A stretch of DNA of 64,000 nt from Cliona cf. orientalis (lineage: Eukaryota > Porifera > Demospongiae > Clionaida > Clionaidae): assembly GCA_963930775.1 (NCBI GenBank), contig OZ005689.1, positions 9,126,854-9,190,853 of the forward strand, given 5' to 3'. Below the pieces are notes generated by a model. It had not been told where the DNA came from. It worked only from the letters and a program-made list of their open reading frames with translations, and did no database searches. Made by a program: the position numbers and the translations under genes. This document shows, one piece after another, positions 50,321 through 63,880 of this stretch. How positions within the stretch are numbered: position 1 is the stretch's first letter; every line of letters starts with the position of its first letter.

Positions 50321-50891
50321 CTTCTAATATAGGCGCCGCTAAAAATTAATTACAGCTCGAAGAGGCGCCTCTAATTAGAATCGAACAATTCGCGAGCAGG
50401 TCAGAGGGCGCCTAAGAGCTGAATTAGAACGGTTCTCGAAGTTTTACCAGAGGCACAAGCGCAACCATTCATGGGTACTAAGTAGTGGCAGTGACTGTAT
50501 CAGTGGAAAAAAAAAACCAAAATATAGTTCTAGTTTCACTCTTCATGCCTCTTTTTGGAAGTTTAACTTTTAGATCGCCATCAGCTGAGTTGCTGGTGAC
50601 AGTAGCCATGGGATCGATTGTTTCTAACGCCAACAAGACATCGAAACAGTAGGTAAGAGCCCATATAAATATAAGAGATAGCTTAATTCGACATCTAGAC
50701 AACTAGTATAGCAGCTAGATAACTGGACTCGATCGGCAGTATCACACGTGGCGATATCCGTTCTAATTAAAATAGGTGCCGCCTAAAAATAATTGACATC
50801 CGCAAGGGCGCCTCTTATTAGAGCGGGAAAAATTGCGCATGCCTGAAAGGGCGCCTAAATTAGGGTGGCGCCTATATTAGAACAAATACGG
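50321..50891. mobile_element. MITE with TTCTAATATAGGCGCC ends
   Basis: TTCTAATATAGGCGCCGC (left) and GGCGCCTATATTAGAACA (right) are inverted. Further GGCGCC and AATTAGAA words repeat inside. It ends in TACGGTA, like other TA-type elements here. A (GT)n/(GA)n tract follows at 50896-50950. Confidence 0.6.
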
Positions 50892-51223
50892 TACGTGTGT
50901 GTGTGTGTGCTTGTTGCAGAGAGAGAGAGAGAGAAAGAGAGAGAAAGAGGAGGGGGAGATGAGGGATCGGTATGGAAAGTAGAGTGGTTTGCACTATTAT
51001 TTTAAAATTCCCTGCAAAAAGTGGTAGCCACTTTGGCATACACCATATCACCATGGAGATATCATAGGTCCCAAGATTCTTGAAGGGTCTTGGTGGTCTT
51101 GCTAGCCTAGCTCCAGCAATTAAATACTAAGTAAATGTTACTCAAAAATTGTGTTGCTGGATCACAAGCGAAACTAACCAATTGTTTCACCGAGACTATG
51201 CACAACATACATGTACAGTACAC

Positions 51224-52000
51224 CATGGATTATAGAGCTACTTACGTATACAGGATTGGAAACGGGATCATGTGCGCCATAGTCCCGCATAGTAAAGCCC
51301 ATGAAACATTCCCTCGAATACTTAGCGCTTGCAAAGATTTAGTGAAAGGTCACCTTTCGAAGACGTTTGTCGACCTCGTGGACGAACTTTCAAGCAATTC
51401 ACAGCGAAAACCAGGGTCAATACTGTTCTAGAGATATCGTTCGGTTTGTCTGAAGCTTCGTTTGTTTGCCAACCCAAAAGCCAGGAGCTCATGATGCGAG
51501 TTTGTTCGTCGAAGCAGCTAGTTCGTGGTAAGTCAAAAATTTGTCCCTCTACCGTGAGATACCTACATGTACGACTGACGGCCTCTTGGACGCCTTCAAT
51601 CTATTTATACCAGATTAAAGTATTGCATAAACACCTTTTGAATCTTTGAACGTTGCTTAGAAAGACGCTATACAGTAGAACAGCTTGGAAAGATGGCTCA
51701 CTAAACTTCGTGAAAAATGTTGAATTTTGTCTCCTTCTCTTGCGACTCTCCGTAGCTTTCTTACTCACGGAACTGAAATACAAGGCTTGTAGTGTTGCGT
51801 AGGCCAGAGAATAACCAGCTGTCTTCATCGTTAAGCTGAAACAAAGCGATAGCATCTACCCATTTCCGCCATTTTGGTAAATTTTTGTGCCCACGTGGCC
51901 TATCCCCATATCAATGTATTGTGGCCAAGTATTCGGGGGAGTGTCTTATGAAATTAATCCGTTTCCAATCCCGTATACGTAAGTAGCTCTATAATCCATG
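51224..52000. mobile_element. 777-bp element with 40-bp inverted ends
   Basis: CATGGATTATAGAGCTACTT opens 40-bp arms that match at 39 positions. The interior has weak frames on both strands, including an Arg/Lys-rich one near 51620-51850. A related inner end (CGGGATTGGAAACTGCTC) occurs at 54461. From 50960 to 51220 nothing is seen. Confidence 0.65.
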
Positions 52001-52206
52001 AGTTTACGGAGAAAGTTTTAAAAATGAATATCGGTTTTCTTTTGAAATTCCAGCACCTCTAGATATTCGACACCCTTTACCAAATGATGAAAAAATACAT
52101 GTACTTTCTAACTTGGGTGAGCTTAAACTTTACTAATATCCAGCAGGCACAAGAACAAAATGTGTCCAGCACTGCAGGTCTGCATCAGTTAGAATTCCTC
52201 TCATTG

Positions 52207-52545
52207 CTACAAGTGATCAGTAATATCAAGGGCTTGACAATGTACGATCCAGTTTTTGAACTGATCTGCTGTGAATGACGAGAATCCTGAAGCAATCTTA
52301 TAGGGAATATGACCAATATCAGATGGTATGTACCTTGAATCTGTTGACACGCTTTTGAATGATAGAAAATTTATCAACTGTCCCTTATCTAGCCAAATAT
52401 CACCCAGAAAATACTTAGTGATACCTAGAAAAAGATTGTGCATTGGGTCCACAACAAGTATCCTCCATGGAGCAAAGCATGGAAGGTCCATGAAAGCTGT
52501 ATACCTGTAGCCACTGGAGCTTTTTAGTTCATCAAGCCTGGATTG
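52207..52545 (-). pseudogene. Transposase fragment, tnp2/EnSpm-CACTA type
   Basis: The minus-strand frame reads GYRYTAFMDLPCFAPWRILV and VDPMHNLFLGITKYFLGDIW, then DIGHIPYKIASGFSSFTADQ and FKNWIVHC. The DPMHNLFLG block and the FTADQ..NW block are hallmarks of tnp2-type transposases. No catalytic partner regions remain on either side, so it is a fragment. Confidence 0.75.
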
Positions 52546-52778
52546 TGAAGTACACTACTGTGACCGCATGAAGATGATCAGCCCTGTGGGTGGAACTAAA
52601 TGGTTTGGAAATAAAGTGGGTTAGACTGTTGTGTTAACAGCTGGCAGAAATGTTCCTGGAGAAGCTTGTGCTAAGTGGTTTGGCAGTGAATGCGTAGACT
52701 GTTGGTGGACGTCAGTAGAATGCTTGGAGTTCTAGAGTAATATCAGTTTGTTTGAAGTATGTTTAGATTCTTGTGATA

Positions 52779-52964
52779 CCGTAAATCGCGAATATTTCGT
52801 GTCTAAAATATTTCATGCGATAAATTTTCGCGTTAAATAATTTTCGGACAAACGACCCTGTACCGCATTGTCGTTAATATTGCGCATGTATTTCGTGCGT
52901 TTAATTTTCGCACAAGCCCTGCTGTCCGAAAATATTTTAACATCGAAATATTCGCGATTTACGG
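52779..52964. mobile_element. 186-bp TA-flanked MITE
   Basis: CCGTAAATCGCGAATATTTCG and the inverted CGAAATATTCGCGATTTACGG are flanked by TA at 52777-52778 and 52965-52966. AATTTTCGC words fill the interior. From 52970 to 54010 no gene was recognised. Confidence 0.9.
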
Positions 52965-54020
52965 TATGTTGTCATGCACCAACGTATGTAGCTATGAGGG
53001 AAACCAAGGATAACTTTCTTGGTACAGTACAAGCATTGAATAAAGTACCATTAGCTGAGGCTTTTGTAGGCAAAATAGGCTCAAATTCTGAAATAAAAAA
53101 GTTTTGCTCTCTTGCTTGGTTGCACTGTACATGTGAGCATTTACTGTATGTACATGTACATTTGCTTGTGTTGAGTTTTGAGGAATTTTTTTTCTTTTTC
53201 TTTTTGTGAACAGCAAGATAGGAGTGTATGCTGGAAAGACTGAGGTAGATCTAAGTACAGTGCTCCAAGGGAAGAGAGCAAAACTTTTGATTTTTCAGCA
53301 TTATGGACATAACTTTCTACTCTTTAGTTTTCAAGCCACTCCACTTGGTATATAGGTTCAGCATTATGTCCTCTAACTGTGTTCAAATTATAATGAAATT
53401 ATGTACGATCAGTACGGTTTTATGGCTTCACCAGTGAAGAGATCCTTCTAAAAAAGCTTTAGATAAATATATGAGAACCACAGTGAGATACACAATCATA
53501 TGTGACACCAATGTAGGGCTACTTAGGTAGAAGCCTCCAAGGAAGTTTCAACTACATCCCCCCATTACTTCTTCAGAAAATTCAAATTTTGTGTATTTTT
53601 TGCAGCCATTTTGTTGCTGTTTGCTTTAGATCCATTTAAGGAAATTCCTGTGGTTTAGGGGTCTACGCTCTAGGGTATGCTAGACAAGTCCCCAAAATTT
53701 ATGTATGTCAAGTCTGAACTCCTAACTTCGTGTATGAATGAAGTTATGAGTCAAAATAGGAAAAAAACATTCAAAATTTGAAAATCGGAAGTATTTATAT
53801 AAAACAAAATGGCGGGTAATTAGGGTGGGTGTGTCATATTTTGTCAAATTTGACCTTGAATGTCATCCTAGAAGAATGTGCTATTAGTGTCAGGCCTCAA
53901 TAATCAATAAATAACAAATAATATACAATTTGATTTTTGACCCAATCTAAAAAGTTTTGCTCTCTTTGCTTGGAGCACTGTACACATATTTATTATGCTA
54001 TTGAAATAAAATTATGTTTA

Positions 54021-54185
54021 CCGTATAGTGGGAAATTTTCAAAGGAGAAAATCTTCACAAATTTCGCCATTTTACAGTCACCTGCAAAAGTTTTCTCCAC
54101 AAAATTTAAGCATACCACACCCATTATGCAACCAGTTTTAACATTACATGAAAGTTTTCTCCCTTGAAAATTTCCTGCTATACGG
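54021..54185. mobile_element. 165-bp TA-flanked MITE (CCGTATAGCGGG family)
   Basis: CCGTATAGTGGGAAATTTTC and GAAAATTTCCTGCTATACGG are flanked by TA. It is the complete relative of the damaged copy at 3399-3600. Confidence 0.9.
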
Positions 54186-54289
54186 TATAAGGTCACCCAT
54201 TTTATTCTCTTACTCTCACTTTGTTACTCCAAGTACGCAATCTCTCTCCCTCCCTCCCCAAAATCTTTCTCCAGTTTGTCCCCAATAAG

Positions 54290-55135
54290 GAATTTCTTCA
54301 GATCTTGCTCAAGTGCATCCAGGAGATCAGCCAGCACCTTCGCATTGTGTTGGTCCCGCCCAACAACCCCCACATCCTGATGATGAGGGCATACTCCTGA
54401 CTACGTCACTAGGTGAGCTAATGCTGTTTCACTATTATAGGTATTATAGACTAGGTAAACGGGATTGGAAACTGCTCACGTGAGCAATAGAACATACGTA
54501 TACGTGTACGTGTATGCGCACTCCGTGTTATGGTTTGCATTCTTGGATAGACCCGTTGCTATGACAATTTGAGCAAAAAATGGCCGAAAATGGCAACCGC
54601 AGTACACGTATCGACTAATAGCAGCGAAATAACAGTAGTTTCGAACTTGAACGAGGCTTATTCCAGTGATGGAGTCCCTACTCTAGCCAGCAAAGTTGAA
54701 CTTCTGAAGTCTCTCTGGTCTACTCTACAGTCCCACAAAGTCCAAGAAGCAAAAATAGCTGATCGAAAACTGGGTTTTTTTTCAGTGTGTTGGTGCAGCG
54801 GCCTTCAGGCTTGCCCTTGCCACCATTTCGGGATGCGCTGTCTTATTTGTGACAGTTTTGGAGCTGATGCACTGTCTTCTGTGAGTGAGCAGCTAGGCCA
54901 TGAAAAAGGCCAAAAATTGGCTATTTTTGCTTTCTCCCTCCCTCTCATACACTCTGTAGCCAGTGCTGCTGATGATGCCTGGTATTGGCAGAAACCAGAT
55001 TCCATCCTGGTCCAGCACATTGCTACAACAATTGTCTGTAGTTCATAAAGTCACTGTTTTATATCTTTCATGCAGATTATATACTGGGAGAGAATGGGGA
55101 GCAGCCTGAGCACCTATCCTCTCCCTCTCTCTGGG
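54290..55135 (+). CDS. Two weak exons of an unrecognised gene
   Basis: Exon 54290-54412 (frame with DLAQVHPGDQPAPSHCVGPA) ends in a GTGAGC donor. Exon 55077-55135 (YILGENGEQPEHLSSPSLW) follows a CAG acceptor and ends at GTATGT. Both junctions are phase 1. The product looks disordered and Pro-rich, and no start or stop was found. An independent frame inside the intron (54569-55045, with KVELLKSLWSTLQSHK and WYWQKP) is partly repeated, inverted, at 58380-58450 and probably belongs to a repeat. Confidence 0.3.
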
Positions 55136-55156
55136 TATGTACACTGTTTGCTGTAT

Positions 55157-55332
55157 TACCGTGTTTATGCTAATTAAAATGCATTGATCTAGTTAGCACA
55201 AGAAAATTCATGTTCTAAGATTTTTCATAGTGTATCTTAATGGAGCACGTGATGACCTTTACTAGAAAATCTTGTAAAATTAAGAATTGTAATTATTTTT
55301 TTTAGCTTGCGTCTATTAGCATAAACACGGCA
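55157..55332. mobile_element. MITE with ACCGTGTTTATGCTAAT ends
   Basis: ACCGTGTTTATGCTAATTA and the inverted TATTAGCATAAACACGGCA bound about 175 bp. A further end of this family is at 58280-58303. From 55340 to 56220 the sequence holds only scattered repeat traces, such as GGCAAGCACCCACT shared with 61860. Confidence 0.65.
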
Positions 55333-56404
55333 TAATGACTCCACTATATGACATGTGATTTGGTTCATGTTTTTGCATGTTCCAGAATTTTCAATTTCAT
55401 TTCATTATCGAGTTAGCAAAATCAACTACCATAGTGTTCCGGGCAAGCACCCACTCCCAGATAAGCGTCCATGTACGCGATCAAATGTAGCAGCTTACAA
55501 AACTGTGCAATTTCTATCCAGGGTAAGTGCCCATGCGAGCCAAAATTGCGAATTATGTTCAAGCACCCACGGGCCACTACAGTAGTATTGTACATCTGCC
55601 TGTAATACAAACACACTGAACAGTTAAGCTACTACAATAGGAATGTACAAAACGAGCGGATTTTTTCTGCCGATTTTTTAATCACGTCTGTAGCATATTC
55701 TGAGCTGAGTTTGAATTAATTGCATTTATATGTTGGTTTTGCTTTTCCTACTTAGGATGTAGCATGTACCTGGGTATGCTGTACTGAAGACGGCTAAAAA
55801 GCCAGAAACATACTGACCTCTTGGCAGGCAGTATGTCTACAGCTCCCTACATTTACACACACAGACAGGGCAAAAGGATAGGAGACGGACCTCCTATAAA
55901 GAACGGACAAGGCCATGTACGTGAGGGGTCAGGGGTTGGGTTTTGGGTAAGATTGTTTGTCATGGTTAGTCTCCAGGGTCTGTTTGGCAGGGTTAGGTTA
56001 GTCTCCAGGGTTAGTTTCAAGGGTTTGTCTGTGTTTGAATACTTGATGTCCAGTCACTGATTGGTGCAGCTCACTTTGATCAGGAAGATAGCTTATTACC
56101 CATAAGCTAGCAAGTTCTCTCTATATGCAAGTTCCTGTGGACATTTTGTCTTATTTTATCACTTTATCGTTGTACTCACTGGATTGACACAATAATAATA
56201 TTATTATACCACCACACACGCACGTGGTTCATCGTTGCTCTTACGCTTTATGGTCCAAGCTATTCCGTTTCCTCGTTTCCCGTTCCGGTTCCAACTCCAT
56301 GCCATGCTGTGCACGTACACGATCTGACAATATACCATGCCAGTTCAAACCGGTTTTGGCTCACCTGAGCGAGCTACTAGACCTAGTACAGTACCTCTGT
56401 TTCC

Positions 56405-56580
56405 TCATGATCACCTCTTCAGCCCGGCTGCCTCGAGCGTTGTGTCAACACATTAGACCTCCGTCTCCGAACGGTGACTCACCTCTTCAACCCGGCTGTC
56501 TCAAGCATTGTGTCAACACAGAAGACCTCCGTCTCCGAACGGTGGCTCACCTCTTCAACCCGGCTGTCTCAAGCATTCCA
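56405..56580 (+). repeat. Short minisatellite, about 67-bp unit, 2.5 copies
   Basis: CACCTCTTCAACCCGGCTGTC and CCTCCGTCTCCGAACGGTG recur about every 67 bp. An open frame runs through the array and on to about 56760 (HTYLLYFLLWKCKNEHAVSC), which may be an exon with a GTATAT donor; this is weak. Confidence 0.6.
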
Positions 56581-56762
56581 CATGATGGCTTTGTCGCTCT
56601 CTCCACGTCCAGAGGACCTGCCCTCAAGACCTCGCGCATCTCCACCATCGTCTGCACACATCCATACATATTTACTCTACTTCCTTTTATGGAAATGCAA
56701 AAATGAACATGCAGTCAGCTGTTTGTGTGGTGACCACAAGTATGCTGAGTACACTGTCATGG

Positions 56763-57154
<392 letters not shown>

Positions 57155-58445
57155 TGTTAAAGAGGTAATTACAAGCAACACTCAAAATTACTGGAGCACT
57201 TTGCGCCCATTATTCCATTATTATGATCCTAGGCTCTTAGGATATACATTGAGGTGATACATTTTTTTTAAGACTGTTAGGCATACACTTACTGTTCCAT
57301 GTATGCTTCATAGTGGGCTAAATGCTAGTTATGATATGATGGGCCCCGGCCTGGACGACGAGGACATGTTCTCCTACCCTGCAGGCTATCTGCATCAAAC
57401 AGTCATTCAAACTGAAATGCAACTGACACATATTGTATATCTAGAAACTGAGTTGATTCAGTAGAAACAGCTAGAAACAGCCACATGATCACACTGAAAA
57501 TTCACCTGTATATGTAATATTAGTGCATACATTAAAAAATAGTATACTGAAGGACTCACACTAGCTACAGTGCTGGCTTGGTTCATGTGACTACAGTTAC
57601 TCAGAGTACAAACTGAAAACTATACAGACACAAGTAAGTATTCAAAAAATGATCGTAGGCATTAAGTGCCGGCGCAGTACCTCATAATTACCATAGAAAA
57701 GGACCACAATTAAAGCAGCGACACACATAAATACACGACACACCCACAGACACGTCTGCGATGAGCACGAGTGGGAGGATGGTAGGTGTGACTTTCACCA
57801 ACTTCGAGTATGCGTGTTTAGCTTTACCTGCTTGGAAAGTGGTTTTCTGCAATGAGTAGCACCTGATTCTACCGCATGGTTGACCACACGCACCCAATTC
57901 TCCATTGGATACCTCCACACCAAACTCCCCTAGATGCCCTGTGCTTTACTGAAGCACCAATACATTGTTTCCTCCCCTAACAAAGATCCTGTATGAAACC
58001 GTGGTGTTGAGTCAAACAGGCGGGAATGAAGAAAGAATGCAAGGGTAATAGTAACTGACCCAGATCCACTATATATAATATAATGGTTTAAAAGATGATG
58101 AACGTAATCTAAATGGTATCACCATTATGAGAGAACTCAAAGTACAATCTGGGGACTTGTCTTTGAAAAAAATACATGCGTACAAATAGTAACATGCAAC
58201 AGGGCAAAACATGCATGTTGCAACTACCAGTACACTATATACCAGACGCAAATCAGATTTGAAATTATTTTTTTTGCTTGCGTTCTATTAGCATAAACAC
58301 GGTATACATATACATTGATGTACACAATGTAGTAGCATGTGCTGGACCAGAGGTACATGTACTCCACACCAACAGATTTGAACTACATACATGTACGTAT
58401 ACCTCTGGTTTCGGCCAATACCAGGCCTCATCAGCAGCACTGGCT

Positions 58446-58546
<101 letters not shown>

Positions 58547-59300
58547 ACTAGCCAGTGATGGTATCCACACCACTATTGATGGCATTACACTTACTGTTGG
58601 TTGCCAAAAAATCATGGCTGCCAATACACAGAGGGCCGCCTACACTTTCTATAAAGCCTTACAGCTCCACAGACAAAAACATTACTCTCTCTCTCAAAAG
58701 CCCCGGCTTAAATTCAAGGGAGAGAAAGAAGGAATGGGGATTCCTGGATTGAACTTGTAAGCACACAAATAACTCCCCGCCCAGCTCTGACTACAAGTAT
58801 CTGGTTATCAGAAATGCCCTCATAGCTACTTTGGAAAATGAAATCATCTAAAGCTGACCAACCAAGAATCAGCCATTACATACCTATTATTACGTACACA
58901 ACAAGCCTTCACATTCGTCCCGACTGAGCTCTAAGAAGAGAAGAGAGATACATGTATAGCGATTCGTACATTTTGTGGCCCTTATCAAGCATTTATCAAT
59001 CAGAAGCCATCAGCGATTCATCACACCACCCGAGGGTGGGAGCTTCAGGCAACTGACATCAACAAGAAGAGAGAAATGCATACAAATATTGAGAGCAGAG
59101 AAAATAAACCCTGTTTGCTGACTTGGCATTTGGGCACTTCCCTATAAGGTAGTATACCAGTCAGCTGTTTAGTGTCCCCGATAAGGATACATACACATAC
59201 CAGCCAGTATTTGAGACCACACAAACTACAAGAGAGAGAGAGAGAGAGAGAGAGAAGATAGATATATGCAGTTATGTATATAATAGAGGGAGAGGTGATA

Positions 59301-61215
59301 TCATATCCCGATCTTGCATGGGTCATTACCACTGCAAATGTCGTATGCAAATGCTAAGGCAAGGACTCCACAATCGGAACCATTTGACTGCCTTCCAACA
59401 TCCATCATTCTCACTACAAGCTGTTTAGCAGGACTGAACACAAGGCTGGCAATCAATTTGACCGTCCCACTGGAAGCACTGGAGTACATGCTGTCGTACA
59501 CATTGACCACTCCATCGTCACATCCAACGTTGGAAATAGTACACCAGTGACAGCCTCCAACAAAGATGATCTGCACAAATTCTCCTCTGAGGATTTGGAA
59601 CGATAGACTCCTGTGAACTGCCGGATCTTGCAGGCCGGCTATGTTTGGGAATTCCTGCAAGATAAACAACTGACCGGCCCTAATGACTGTGTCTGAGAGC
59701 CAACCATCAGATGAAACAATTTCCCGTTTCTTATCTATGTGCAAGGTGTACAGTGGAGTGGATACCCAGGTGTTGCTTACAACTGCAGAACCATCGGCTG
59801 AAGACAAGGCTGTGGGATCGTCAGTCAGGTCAACAACATGCTCAACAACAGGCTTGGCTAGGCCACAGTTACACACTTTGAGATTTGCAGAATCATTTGC
59901 TACATCTCGTAGTGAGGTCCTTCCTGCAGTTCGCCAGTTCTCTACTGAAATGGATGGATCACCGCTGATAGCCGTCAACTGCCCCTTTGCATAGCCAGTA
60001 GTGAGAACTCCCTTGTGACAACATAGTAGGCATCGATCACCAAACACTTGCACAACACAGCAAGGAAGGTGACATTTGCCCAATTTGCTATCATGCAAAT
60101 TCACGCAGTCACCCACCTTGAAGTTGGGCCTAGGCCTTTTCGCTGGGGGAGGCTTCTCATCACCTGGCTTTTCTCTCTTTCCTCGACGAGTGGACCTCGT
60201 ATCGACCGGCTTGCTTGCTTTAGGAGGTTTGGATTTCACACAAGCATCATCCTTGCCATTCTTGTCAGAGTCAGCAGAAGAGGCCTTGGGAAACAATGTG
60301 CACCCAACGTAACGATTTCGTGAGTTTGAGGGGCAATCCCTCTTGTGTGCTCGTCCGAGCGCTCGCAGTGAAGGACTTAAATTTCTGCAGCTTTTCCAGC
60401 TGCTTCTTGTGGCCCTACCGGCATGCCCACCACAGATCATGATCTCTGCGTTGGGAAAGTGGTCTGTCACTGCCTTAGCAGAGGAGGAGTCGGCATCTTG
60501 CCACTGAATGGCAATGTTCATTACTTCGTCCTTGGCTTTTTTGAACGTAAGGCGTGCGGCATAGCCTTCGGCACCCTTGGATGTCCCCTGGTAGAGCTCT
60601 TCTTTAATTATGTCATCTCTGCCTTTCTGACAGAGATGCTTGCGGTAAAGAATAGCTCCATTGTAGTAATTTCGAATGCTGAAAGTAGCATTCTTAAGCT
60701 TGCTGTGATGACCACGTGTCATCCACGTGCCATCAGCGGACGGGACGGCACGACTCCATGAACCCAGTTCATTTTGGTCCATGCGTTGCATGCCATCCTT
60801 TGCATCATTGCACATCTTATCGACCATCTCTTTGACAATAGGGTACATTCTCTTGATGGTCGAGTCAAACATTGGCCAACTAACTCCTTCAATCCCAAGT
60901 GCATGCTTCAATAAGTCACATGCGTGCAACCAGCTATGATAAAAGCCACCTGCGCAGCAATACTAATTTCGGTAGCACAGCCAAGTTCGTATTTAGATGA
61001 TGTTTCAAACAATGCCCACTGACTAGCACAACCGTTACAAGCATAGGTGATAGAAAGAGCACCACCCAGCCCAAGGCTTTTCACATGAATGGGACACAAT
61101 GCACCTTTACAACCAGGTGTGGCACAACAACGTATTTGATTCACTTGCTTAATGATGGGCGTATCTAGTGGGTGTGGTCTATGTCCCTGGAGCTGTTCAG
61201 GAAAAGTTGGAGCCT
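59301..61215 (-). pseudogene. Mutator-like transposase joined to a Ulp1-type protease, frameshifted
   Basis: Read on the minus strand, a Cys-rich segment starts after a possible acceptor at 61215 (CCATPGCKGALCP, CNGCASQW). A transposase core follows, with SADGTWMTRGHHSK, WQDADSSSAKAV and CGGHAGRA; the two Asp-containing blocks fit a DDE-type core of the animal Mutator-like group. After a basic linker and a beta-rich segment (FKVGDCVNLHDSKLGKCH) comes a C48-type cysteine protease: GGCHWCTISN, VYDSMYSS and QSNGSDCGVLALAF give His, Asp, Gln and Cys in the right order. The frame is shifted near 60925 and again just after CGGHAGRA near 60415, and the middle of the transposase is missing. The C-terminal 360 residues remain open. 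MULEs carrying Ulp1 proteases are known in plants. Confidence 0.7.
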
Positions 61216-62139
61216 ATATAAATTACAGTAACAGTGGCAGTTCCTGTACAGTGGCAAGTGCATATAGTGCGTACAGTGTTCCTCAAATTTTTCACGCAGC
61301 GCACCTGATTTTGTGGAAGTTTACTGTTATATACATGTGGACACACAAACCTCTTACCCCCAATGCGCAATTACTTCAATTCCTACTCAAACGTCCCTAG
61401 GGATGAGACTATAGGTTACTTGCAACTGTGTGTGTGTGTGTACATGTTGTGTGTGTGTGCATGTGAGCACTGGAGTTTTTCATTGGTATTATGTGAATAG
61501 GATAATTTAGTCCAACAATAAAGTGAGACAAAACGTCCATAGGAATTATGCACCTGGCATAGAGAGTCACCAATGAACTTCAGTCTCCTATCATCTGTCC
61601 TGCCTTATGTGTATGCAAATGTAGGGAGCTGTAGACACACTGCCTGCCTAAGAGGTCAGTATGTTTCTGGCTTTTTAGCCGTCTTCAGTACAGCATACCC
61701 AGGCCAATATATACATGTACATCAATGACATTGTAATTAAACTCAAATGCAGTATGTACATGACAATAAACAATCGGGATTCGGCAGATACTAGAGCACA
61801 AAAAAACCAATCCAGAAATTTTCATCATCGATTTAGCAAAATTATCTATCGTAGTATCCCTGGCAAGCACCCACTTGCGGGTAAGCAGCATTTCAAGCAG
61901 TCAATGTTATATAAACGTATCCATGCAGGCCAAAATCATATGGGCACTTCACAGTAGAGTGTATGCAAATGTGCCCAAGAGTCGAGTTAGCATCCATGTC
62001 TAGTGGACCCGTGGACTATCCTTACATTCTCCAGTACATATCTTAGTTACCTAGACTTACAAGTACAACCACCACAATCCAAGATATTCCTGTACATTTT
62101 AGAACAGACTATAGCTCACTGTATTACTAAGCCTCTTAA

Positions 62140-63680
62140 AGTCCAGTGTCTAAGTATCCAATGTACTGAAGTTAGGACTACAGGCCTGGAATATCCAAGA
62201 CCATCCATACATAGTGCATGTAATTTTAATGGGAGAGTTCTGGAATATCCAGCTCTGTCCATATCTGACATATCCCGTGCACCAAAGTTACTGGGACTGT
62301 CCAGGAATATCCAAGACCGTCCATAAACATTTTATGTACCCCTGTGTCTAAGTATCCCGTGTACCAAAGTTACCGGGATAGTCCAGGAATATCCAAGACC
62401 GTCCATACACAATCTATGTACCCCCGTGTCTAAGTATCCCGTGTATCAAAGTTACTGGGATAGTCCTGGAATATCCTAGACCGTCCATACACAATCCTGT
62501 GTCTAAGTATCCCATGTACCAAAGTTACTGGGACAGTCCTGGAATATCCAAGACCGTCCATACATAATCTACAGTATCTAAGTATCCCGTGCACCAAAGT
62601 TACCGGGACAGTCCAGGAATATCCAAGACTGTCCATACATAATCTATGTACCCCTGTGTCTAAGTATCCAGTGCACCAAATTAAAGTTACCGGGATAGTC
62701 CTGGAATATCCAAGACTGTCCATACACAATCTATGTACCCCTGTGTCTAAGTATCCCGTGTACCAAAGTTACCGGGACAGTCCAGGAATATCCAAGACCG
62801 TCCATACACAATCTATGTACCCCTGTGTCTAAGTATCCCGTGTACCAAAGTTACCGGGACAGTCCAGGAATATCCAAGACCGTCCATACACAATCTATGT
62901 ACCCCTGTGTCTAAGTATCCCGTGTACCAAAGTTACCGGGACAGTCCAGGAATATCCAAGACCGTCCATACACAATCTATGTACCCCTGTGTCTAAGTAT
63001 CCCGTGTACCAAAGTTACCGGGACAGTCCAGGAATATCCAAGACCGTCCATACACAATCTATGTACCCCTGTGTCTAAGTATCCCGTGTATCAAAGTTAC
63101 TGGGATAGTCCTGGAATATCCTAGACCGTCCATACACAATCCTGTGTCTAAGTATCCCGTGTACCAAAGTTACTGGGACAGTCCTGGAATATCCAAGACC
63201 GTCCATACATAATCTACAGTGTCTAAGTATCCCGTGCACCAAAGTTACCGGGACAGTCCAGGAATATCCAAGACTGTCCATACATAATCTATGTACCCCT
63301 GTGTCTAAGTATCCAGTGCACCAAATTAAAGTTACCGGGATAGTCCTGGAATATCCAAGACTGTCCATACACAATCTATGTACCCCTGTGTCTAAGTATC
63401 CCGTGTACCAAAGTTACCGGGACAGTCCAGGAATATCCAAGACCGTCCATACACAATCTATGTACCCCTGTGTCTAAGTATCCCGTGTACCAAAGTTACC
63501 GGGACAGTCCAGGAATATCCAAGACCGTCCATACACAATCTATGTACCCCTGTGTCTAAGTATCCCGTGTACTAAAGTTACCGGGACAGTCCAGGAATAT
63601 CCAAGACCGTCCATACACAATCTATGTACCCCTGTGTCTAAGTATCCCGTGTATCAAAGTAGTCCTGGAATATCCAAGAC
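62140..63680. repeat. 82-bp minisatellite with 645-bp higher-order period
   Basis: About 19 units contain GTGTCTAAGTATCCCGTGTA, CAAAGTTACCGGGACAGTCC and GGAATATCCAAGACCGTCCA. Units at 62743, 62825 and 62907 are exactly 82 bp apart. A block of variant units at 62430-62729 recurs almost unchanged at 63075-63374, so the array grew by duplication of multi-unit blocks. The left end is the most diverged. 82 is not a multiple of 3, so the array does not code for protein. The flank 61220-62130 holds (TG)n near 61430-61460 and no gene. Confidence 0.95.
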
Positions 63681-63880
63681 CAGTCCACACATGTATATAC
63701 ATTTTGGTATTAATGGCCTAATACTAACATTCCTGAATTACACAAGGTAGCCAATGTCCTTTTACAATTATTGTACATTGACTTATGGAACAATTTAGAT
63801 AGCAACTCAATAATTACAATATTATAGTTAGTTATTGCTCGAGTTAACTTGATTATGCTGTTGATTTAATCAAGTATCTT

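Noticed and set aside
62430..63374. Two nearly identical 99-codon minus-strand frames
   Set aside because: They lie in the 82-bp minisatellite; the unit is not a multiple of three, and the identity comes from the 645-bp repeat.
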